From NCBI GenBank assembly GCA_903813345.2, contig CAIIXF020000012.1, positions 30,407,001 to 30,471,000 on the forward strand: a stretch of 64,000 bases of DNA. The letters are read 5' to 3'. Made by a program: the position numbers and the translations under genes. The notes under the pieces were generated by a model. That model did no database searches. It saw only the letters and a program-made list of their open reading frames with translations, and was not told the origin of the DNA. The DNA is from Owenia fusiformis (taxonomy: Eukaryota; Annelida; Polychaeta; Sabellida; Oweniidae). Below, in pieces: positions 55,946-64,000 of this stretch (its first letter is position 1; each line of letters opens with the position of its first letter).

Positions 55946-58900
55946 TGAATTTTTCAATATTTTCTTCTCTACTCTTGACTTTCTATCAGGATACCATCAG
56001 ATCGTTTTTTCTCGAAATTTCAAAACGCTATCACTTCCGAACCGGAAGTCGGATCGAAATTTGGTTTTCAGATTCGGATTCCTGACAAAATTCTACCTCT
56101 AATTCATAACTCATACGTTAAATTTGGAGATTTTTTATTTTGACCTACTTTTCGGACACGCCATAACTTCCGAACCGGAAGTCGGATTGAAATTTGGTTT
56201 GCAGATTCAGATTCCTGACAGAATTCTACCCTTAATTCATAACTCATATATTCAATTTGGAGAACTTTTTATTTTGACCTACTTTTCGGACACCATATCT
56301 CAAAAGTGGGTCAAAATACTTTCTGACGGCAAAAGGCTAACACTATTAGCATATTCTTGGCTACATGTATACAGAATTTCGAAGAATATAATAAGAGTGT
56401 AGTGTCAAAATCGAAAAAATAAGGAAAACCTATGAATTTGACCTAGATTTTGACCTAGGCATTTCGGTGTCCAAATTGTGAAGCTAGATGGCTTTTGAGG
56501 TCCCCTTCTTTTAAAGGCTTTGATTATATGAAGCTGAACTCAGTCTATATTCCGTATTTTTCACTTCAAAAAAATATTTTTTCCCATTGACTTAACATGG
56601 GCACCAAATTTAGCGATTTTTGAGTTTTCAAAACGCCATAACTTCCGAACTGGGAGTCAGATCTAAATTTCGTTTTTAGATTCGGAATCCTGAGAAAATT
56701 TCCTATAAGACTAATATCCTGAACATTTGATTCGGAGAACTTTGTTTTGGACCTCGTTTTCGGACACTGATATCTCGAAATCGGTTTGAGATATCAAAAA
56801 ACTAAATCGACCCTAGGTTTCCTACTTTTTTATAAGGAACACAATGAAAAAAACCCGGATCGAAAATATTGAAGGACGACCGAGAAAATCGAAAAAAGTG
56901 ACAAAATACTGGATTTGACCTAGTTCTTGACCTTTGACCTAGATAAAAATTTGACCCAATTTCCGAGGAACTAGATTCTGAACCTAAATTGACCAACCAA
57001 TTGACTTTACTGAAGACCCTATGGTTATTGAGAAAACGTGCCTGGAATAATAACTAGATTTTGGAAATTGAACGAGTTCAATTTCAGACTCCAGATCTAG
57101 ACTTTTTTTAGCCGAGTCATCCAGAATAAACCAAGTCATCCAAAATAAGCTAAGTCATTAAGAAAAAGAAGGATGGATGGATGGATGGATGGATGGATAA
57201 AAAGGAAGGATAGGATAGAATAGGAAGGAACGATAGGATAGAAAAGGAAAGAAGGATAGAATAGAATAGGAAGAAGGGATAGAATAGGAAGGAGAGGATA
57301 CGAAGCAAGGGTAGATAGGAAGGATAGGATAGGATCAGAAAGGAAGGATGGATGTATTTTCAATATTTTCTTCTCTATTCTTGACTTTCTATCAGGATAC
57401 CATCAGATCGATTTTTCTTGAAATTTCAAAATGCCATAACTTCCGAACCGGAAGTCGGATCGAAATTTGATTTGCAGATTCGGATTCCTGACAAAATTCT
57501 ACCTCTAATTCATAACTCAAACATTAAATTTGGAGATTTTTTATTTTGACCTACTTTTCGGACACGCCATAACTTCCGAACCGGAAGTCGGATTGAAATT
57601 TGGTTTGCAGATTCAGATTCCTGACAGAATTCTACCCTTAATTGATAACTCATATATTCAATTTGGAGAACTTTTTATTTTGACCTACTTTTCGGACACC
57701 ATATCTCAAAAGTGGGTCAAAATACTTTCTGACGGCAAAAGGCTAACACTATAAGCATATTTTTGGCTACATGTATACAGAATTTCGAAGAATATAATTA
57801 AAGTGTAGTGTCAGAATCGAAAAAATAAGGATAAACTATGAATTTGACCTAGATTTTGACCTAGGGATTTTGGTGTCCAAATTTTGAAGTTAGGTAGCCT
57901 TCGAGGTTCCCTTCTTTTATAGGCTTTCATTATTTTAAGCTGTACTTAGTCTATATCTCGTATTTTACACTTCAAAAAAAATCTTTTTTCCCATTGACAT
58001 AACATGGGGCACCAAATTTAGCGATTTTTGAGCATTCAAAATGACATTACTTCCGAACCGGAAGTCGGATCGAAATTTAGTTTGCAGATTCGGATTCCTG
58101 GGAAAATTCTAGACTTAGTTCATAACTCACACGTTAAATTTGGAGAATTTTTTATTTTGACCTACTTTTCGGACACCATATCTCAAAAGTGGGTCAAAAT
58201 ACTTTCTGACGGCAAAAGGCTCACACTATTAGCATACTCTTGGCTACATGTATACAAAATTTCGAAGAATATAATTAATCTGTAGTGTCAGAATCGCAAA
58301 GATAAGGAAAAACTTTGAATTTGACCTAGATTTTGAACTAGGCATTTTGGTGTCCAAATTTTGAAGCTAGATGGCTTTTGAGGTCCCATTCTTTCAAAAG
58401 CTTTCATTATATTTAGCTGAAGTCAGTCTATAGTTCGTATTTTTCACTTCAAAAAAATATTTTTTTCCATTGATTTAACATGGGCACCAAATTTAGCGAT
58501 TTTTGAGCTTTCAAAACGCCATAGCTTCCGAACCGGAAGTCTGATTCAAAATTGGTTTTCAGATTCGGAATCCTGAGAAAATTTCCTATAAGACTAATAT
58601 CCTGGACATTTGATTCGGAGAACTTTCGTTTGGACCTCGTTTTCGGACACTGATATCTCGAAATCGGTTTGAGATATCAAAAAACTAAATCGACCCTAGG
58701 TTTTCTCCTTTTTTATAAGGAACACAATGAAAAAAAAACGGATCGAAAATATTGAAGGACAACCGAGAAAATCGAAAAAAGTGACAAAGTACTGGATTTG
58801 ACCTAGTTCTTGACCTCTGTCCTAGATAAAAATTTGACCAAATTTCCGAGGAACTAGATACTGGACCTAAATTGACCAAATGATTGACTTCACTGAAGAT

Positions 58901-58982
58901 CTTACGGTTATTGAGAAAACTTGCTTAGAATAATAAGAAGAATAAAAAGAATAATAAGAATAAGAAAACTGACGAAAACAAT

Positions 58983-59019
58983 AGACTCCAGATTTCATCT
59001 GGAGTCTAATAATAACTAG
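58983..59019 (+). repeat. Hairpin plus AATAATAACTAG at a satellite unit boundary
   Basis: 11-bp stem AGACTCCAGAT/ATCTGGAGTCT with loop TTC, then exactly 12 nt ending CTAG. The next unit begins at this CTAG. Confidence 0.6.
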
Positions 59020-60496
59020 ACTTTGGAAATTGAACGAAGTTCAATTTCAGACTCCAGATCTAGACTTTTTTAAGCCCAGTCATCCAGAATAAGCCGAGTC
59101 ATCCAGAATAAGCTGAGTCATCAAAAATAAGCTGAGTCATCCAGAAAAAGATTGATGGGCGGATTGAATAGGAAGGAAGAATAGGATAGAATAGGAAGGA
59201 ACGATAGGATAGAATAGAAAAGAAGGATAGGATAGAATAGGAAGAAAGGATAGGATATGGAGGATAGGAAGTAAAAAATATGAAAGAAGGATAGATAGGA
59301 AGGATAGGATAGGATAGGATAGGATCAGATAGGGTAGGAATGATGGATGGAAGGATGGATGGATTTTCAATATTTTCTTTGCTATCCTTGACTTTCTATC
59401 AGGATATCATCAGATCGATTTTTCTCGAAATTTCAAAACGCCATAATTTCCGAACCGGAAGTCAGATCGAAATTTGGTTTACAGATTCGGATTCCTGACA
59501 AAATTCTACCCCTAATTCATAACTCATACGTTAAATTTGGAAACTTTTTATTTTGACCTACTTTTTGGACACGCCATAACTTCCGAACCGGAAATCGGAT
59601 CGAGATTTGGTTTGCAGATTCGGATTCCTGACAAAATCCTACTCCTAATTCATAACTCATACATTTAATTTTGAGAATTTTTTATTTTGACCTACTTTTC
59701 GGACACCATATCTCAAAAGTGGGTCAAATTACTTTCTGACGGCAAAAGGCTAACACTATTAACACACTCTTGGCTACATGTATACACAATTTCGAAGAAT
59801 ATAATTGAAGTGTAGTGTCAGAATCGCCAAAATAAGGAAAACCTTTGAATTTGACCTAGATTTTGACCTAGGCATTTTGGTGTCCAAATTTTGAAGCTAG
59901 ATGGCTTTTGAGGTCCCCTTGTTTTGAGGGCTTTCATTAAATTAAGCTGAACTCAGTCTATATTTCGAATTTTTCACTTCAAAAAAATCTTTTTTCCCAT
60001 TGACTTAACATGGGCACCAAATTTTGAGCTTTTAAAACGCCATAACTTCCGAACCGGAAATCTGATCGAAATTTGGTTTGCAGATTCGGATTCCTGACAA
60101 AATTCTACTCCTAATTCATAACTCATACATTGAATTTGGAGCACGTTTTGGTGTGACCTACTTTCCGGACGCCATATTTCAAAATCGGTAAGAGTAATCA
60201 AAAAACGGATGGCACACTTATGAAAGGGCTGTTTGTAAGCTACAGGATGAAAAAAAGAAGAAGACGTTTCGAGAAATAACGACGAAGATAATAGACAGAA
60301 GACTGAAAATGTAAGATTTGACCTAGTTCTTGACCTTTGACCTAGAAAAAAATTTGACCTAATTTCCCACCAACTAGATACTGAACCTAAATGAACTGTA
60401 TAATGGTCTTTACTGGATACCTTATAGTTATTGAAAAAACTCTTAAAGAAAAATAATAATAAGAAGAAGAAGAAGAAGAATACTGGCAAAAACAAT

Positions 60497-60534
60497 AGAC
60501 TCCAGATTGACATCTGGAGTCTAATAATAACTAG
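60497..60534 (+). repeat. Second hairpin plus AATAATAACTAG
   Basis: Same 11-bp stem with loop TGAC and the same 12-nt spacer to CTAG as at 58,983-59,019. Confidence 0.6.
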
Positions 60535-60899
60535 ATTTTGGAAATTGAACGAAGTTCAATTTCAGACTCCAGATCTAGACTTTTTTTAGCCGAGTCATCC
60601 AGAATAAGCCGAGTCATCCAGAATAAGCTGAGTCATCTAGAAAGAGATGGATAAATAAAAAAGGAAGGTAGGATAGGATAGAATGGGAAAGAACGATAGG
60701 ATAGAATAAGAAAGAAGGATAGGATTTGATAGAATAGAATAGGAAGAAAGGATAGGATAGGAAGGATAGGAAGGAAAAGATATGAAGAAAGGATAGATAG
60801 GAAGGATAGGATAGGATGAGATAGGAAGAATGGATGAATTTTTCAATATTTTCTTCTCTACTCTTGACTTTCTATCAGGATACCATCAGATCGATTTTT

Positions 60900-61640
60900 C
60901 TCGAAATTTCAAAACGCTATAACTTGGTTTGCAGATTCGGATTCCTGACAAAATTCTACCCCTAATTCATAACACATACGTTAAATTTGGAGATTTTTTA
61001 TTTTGACCTACTTTTCGGACACGCCATAACTTCCGAACCGGAAGTCGGATCGAAATTTGGTTTGCAGATCCGGATTCCTGACCGAATTCTACCCCTAATT
61101 CATAACTCATACGTTAAATTTGGAGATTTTTTATTTTGACCTACTTTTAGGAGACGCCATAACTTCCGAACCGGTAGTTGGATCGAAATTTGGTTTGCAG
61201 TTCCGGATTCCTGACAAAGTTCTACCCCTAATTCATAACTCATACGTTAAATTTGGAGATTTTTTATTTTGACCTACTTTTCGGACATGCCATAACTTCC
61301 GAACCGGATATCGGGTCGAAATTTGGTTTGCAGATCCGGATTCCTGAGAAAATTCTATACCTAATTCATAACTCATACGTTAAATTTGGAGATTTTTTAT
61401 TTTGATCTACTTTTCGGACACGCCATAACTTCCGAACCGGAAGTCGGATCGAAATTTGATTTGCAGATTCGGATTCCTGACAAAATTCTACCCCTAATTC
61501 ATAACTCATACGTTAAATTTGGCGAATTTTTATTTTGACCTACTTTTCGGACACGCCATAACTTCGGAACCGGAAGTCGAATTGAAATTTCTTTTGCAGA
61601 TTCGGATTTCTGAGAAGATTCTATTCTTAATTCATAACTC
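60900..61640. repeat. Local expansion of about 125-bp ETS-palindrome subunits
   Basis: Five to six consecutive copies of the subunit, versus two to three in other higher-order units. Each copy has ACTTCCGAACCGG or a near variant, then CAGATTCGGATTCCTGA and TTGACCTACTTTTCGGACA. Confidence 0.8.
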
Positions 61641-64000
61641 AAACGTTAAATTTGGAGAACTTTTTATTTTGACCTACTTTTCGGACACCATATCTCAAAA
61701 GTGGGTCAAAATACTTTCTGACGGCAAAAGGCTAACACTATTAGCGTACTCTTGGCTACATGTATACAAAATTTCGAAGAATATAATTAATCTGTAGTGT
61801 CAGAATCGCAAAAATAAGGAAAAACTTTGAATTTGACCTAGATTTTGACCTAGGCATTTTGGTGTCCAAATTTTGAAGCTAGATGGCTTTTGAGGTCCCA
61901 TTCTTTTAGATGCTTTCATTATATTTAGCTAAACTCAGTCTATATTTCATATTTTTTACTTCAAAAAAATCTTTTTTCCCATTGACTTAACATGGGCACC
62001 AAATTTAGCGATTTTTGAGCTTTCAAAACGCCATAACTTCTGAACCGGAAGTCCGATCTAACTTTGGTTTTCAGATTCGGAATCCTGAGAAAATTTCCTA
62101 TATGACTAATATCCTGGACATTTGATTCGGAGAACTTTTTTTTGGACCTTGTTTTCGGACACTGATATCTCGAAATCGATTTGAGATATCAAAAAACTTA
62201 ATCGACCCTAGGTTTTCTACTTTTTTATAAGGAACACAATGAAAAAAACCCGGATCGAAAATATTGAAGGACGACCGAGAAAATCGAAAAAAGTGACAAA
62301 GTACTGGATTTGACCTAGTTCTTGACCTTTGACCTAGCTAAAAATTTGACCCAATTTCCGAGGAACTAGATTCTGGACCTAAATTGACCAAATGACTGAC
62401 TTTACTGAAAACCTTATGGTTATTGAGAAAACTGGGTTTGAATAATAATAATAACTAGATTTTGGAAATTGAACGAAGTTCAATTTCAGACTCCAGATCT
62501 AGACTTTTTTTTAGCCGAGTAATCCAGAATAAGCCGAGTCATCCAGAATAAGCTGAGTCATCTAGAAAGAGATGGATAAATAAAATAGGAAGGTAGGATA
62601 GGATAGAATAGGAAAGAACGATAGGATAGAATAAGAAAGAAGGATAGGATAGAATAGAATAGAATAGGAAGAAAGGATAGGATAGGATAGGATAGGAAGG
62701 AAAAGATATGAAGGAAGGATAGATAGGAAGGATAGGGTAGGATGAGATAGGAAGGATGGATGAATTTTTCAATATTTTCTTCTCTACTCTTGACTTTCTA
62801 TCAGGATACCATCAGATCGATTTTTCTCGAAATTTCAAAACGCTATCACTTCCGAACCGGAAGTCGGATCGAAATTTGGTTTTCAGATTCGGATTCCTGA
62901 CAAAATTCTACCCCTAATTCATAACTCATACGTTAAATTTGGAGATTTTTTATTTTGACCTACTTTTCGGACACGCCATAACTTCCGAACCGGAAGTCGG
63001 ATTGAAATTTGGTTTGCAGATTCAGATTCCTGACAGAATTCTACCCTTAATTCATAACTCATATATTCAATTTGGAGAACTTTTTATTTTGACCTACTTT
63101 TCGGACACCATATCTCAAAAGTGGGTCAAAATACTTTCTGACGGCAAAAGGCTAACACTATTAGCATATTCTTGGCTACATGTATACAGAATTTCGAAGA
63201 ATATAATCAAAGTGTAGTGTCAGAATCGAAAAAATAAGGAAAACCTATGAATTTGACCTAGATTTTGACCTAGGCATTTCGGTGTCCAAATTGTGAAGCT
63301 AGATGGCTTTTGAGGTCCCCTTCTTTTAAAGGCTTTGATTATATGAAGCTGAACTCAGTCTATATTCCGTATTTTTCACTTCAAAAAAATATTTTTTCCC
63401 ATTGACTTAACATAGGCACCAAATTTAGCGATTTTTGAGCTTTCAAAACGCCATAACTTCCTAACTGGAAGTCTGATTCGAATTTGGTTTTCAGATTCGG
63501 AATCCTGAGAAAATTTCCTATAAGACTAATATCCTGGACATTTTATTCGGAGAATTTTTTTTAGGACCTCGTTTTCGGACACTGATATCTCGAAATCGGT
63601 TTGAGATATCAAAAAACTAAATCGACCCTAGGTTTTCTACTTTTTTATAAGGAACACAATGAAAAAAACCCGGATCGAAAATATTAAAGGACGACCGAGA
63701 AAATCGAAAAAAGTGACAAAGTACTGGATTTGACCTAGTTCTTGACCTTTGACCTAGATAAAAATTTGACGCAATTTCCGAGGAACTAGATTCTGGGCCT
63801 AAATTGACCAAATGACTGACTTTACTGAACATTTTATGGTTATTGAGAAAACTGGTTTAGAATAATAACTAGATTTTGGAAATTGAACGAAGTTCAATTT
63901 CAGACTCCAGATCTAGACTTTTTTTAGCCCAGTCATCCAGAATAAGCCGAGTCATCCAGAATAAGCTGAGTCATCTAGAAAGAGATGGATAAATAAAATA

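Larger units (their letters stand above)
55561..64000. repeat. Satellite array 2: higher-order units of 1.41-1.96 kb
   Basis: ACTAGATTTTGGAAATTGAA marks unit starts at 55,628, 57,053, 59,015 (one change), 60,530, 62,454 and 63,868. The spacings are 1,425, 1,962, 1,515, 1,924 and 1,414 bp. Each unit holds GAGTCATCCAGAATAAGC repeats, a GGATA microsatellite and then about 125-bp subunits with CCATAACTTCCGAACCGG. A non-repeated tail with GGACACTGATATCTCGAAAT follows. Length variation comes partly from the number of 125-bp subunits, highest at 60,900-61,640. All ORFs are repeat translations. Confidence 0.88.

Noticed and set aside
55733-62772. Ser-Tyr-Pro-Ile-Leu-rich ORFs as membrane proteins
   Set aside because: They are translations of the GGATA microsatellite.
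56124-63217. Recurring 74-92-codon ORFs with GHAITSEPEVGLKF
   Set aside because: They are translations of the tandem satellite subunit; conservation follows from array homogenisation.
52440-64000. CRISPR array
   Set aside because: Units are hundreds of bases long with no short repeat/unique spacer pattern, in a eukaryotic genome.

Overview
This is nuclear DNA of an animal, most likely an AT-rich marine invertebrate. The phylum cannot be fixed from the window. The evidence is a spliced gene with phase-1 EGF exons, many terminal-inverted-repeat (TIR) DNA transposons, a non-LTR retrotransposon fragment and satellite arrays with a higher-order period. There are no rRNA genes, no CRISPR array and no bacterial operon structure.

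Backbone. A segmental duplication dominates the window. Copy 1 (about 1-25,838) and copy 2 (about 44,682-52,437) are direct repeats that differ by a visibly low percentage, not computed. Copy 1 is longer because DNA elements landed in it after the duplication, so copy 2 keeps the empty sites. These are an 8,593-bp element with 19-bp TIRs and a TATA duplication (1013-9605), a 491-bp insert with a 12-bp duplication (12,608-13,098), a 1.6-kb TIR element carrying a tRNA-like unit (13,764-15,382), and a 7,449-bp element sitting exactly between AAA and TTT with no target duplication (17,064-24,512). Copy 2 has its own 1,048-bp TA insertion (49,215-50,262).

Coding content. (a) The 8.6-kb element carries one long minus-strand gene (8600-2188), with one intron and two single-base frameshifts. 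It ends in a FEN/XPG/XRN-type PIN nuclease domain. The nuclease together with a 4-bp target duplication points to the Academ (AcademX) group of DNA transposons. (b) A host gene on the minus strand (40,604-25,028) has 14 coding exons whose phases all agree. They encode about 535 residues: a signal peptide, ten EGF-like modules and a C-terminal domain like bacterial DUF3011. Its EGF exons are still being duplicated, by a 2.28-kb tandem duplication and a 1-kb duplication, and broken exon remnants lie between them. (c) Copy 2 holds an orphan version of the last two exons of this gene. One exon is identical and the other differs by eight substitutions, all synonymous.

Right end. 52,440-64,000 is satellite DNA. 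The first array has units of about 440 bp packed with TGACCT/AGGTCA words. The second has a 1.4-1.96-kb higher-order unit containing ETS-like everted palindromes and GGATA microsatellites. Perfect hairpins followed by a short spacer and CTAG at three boundaries resemble Helitron 3' ends.
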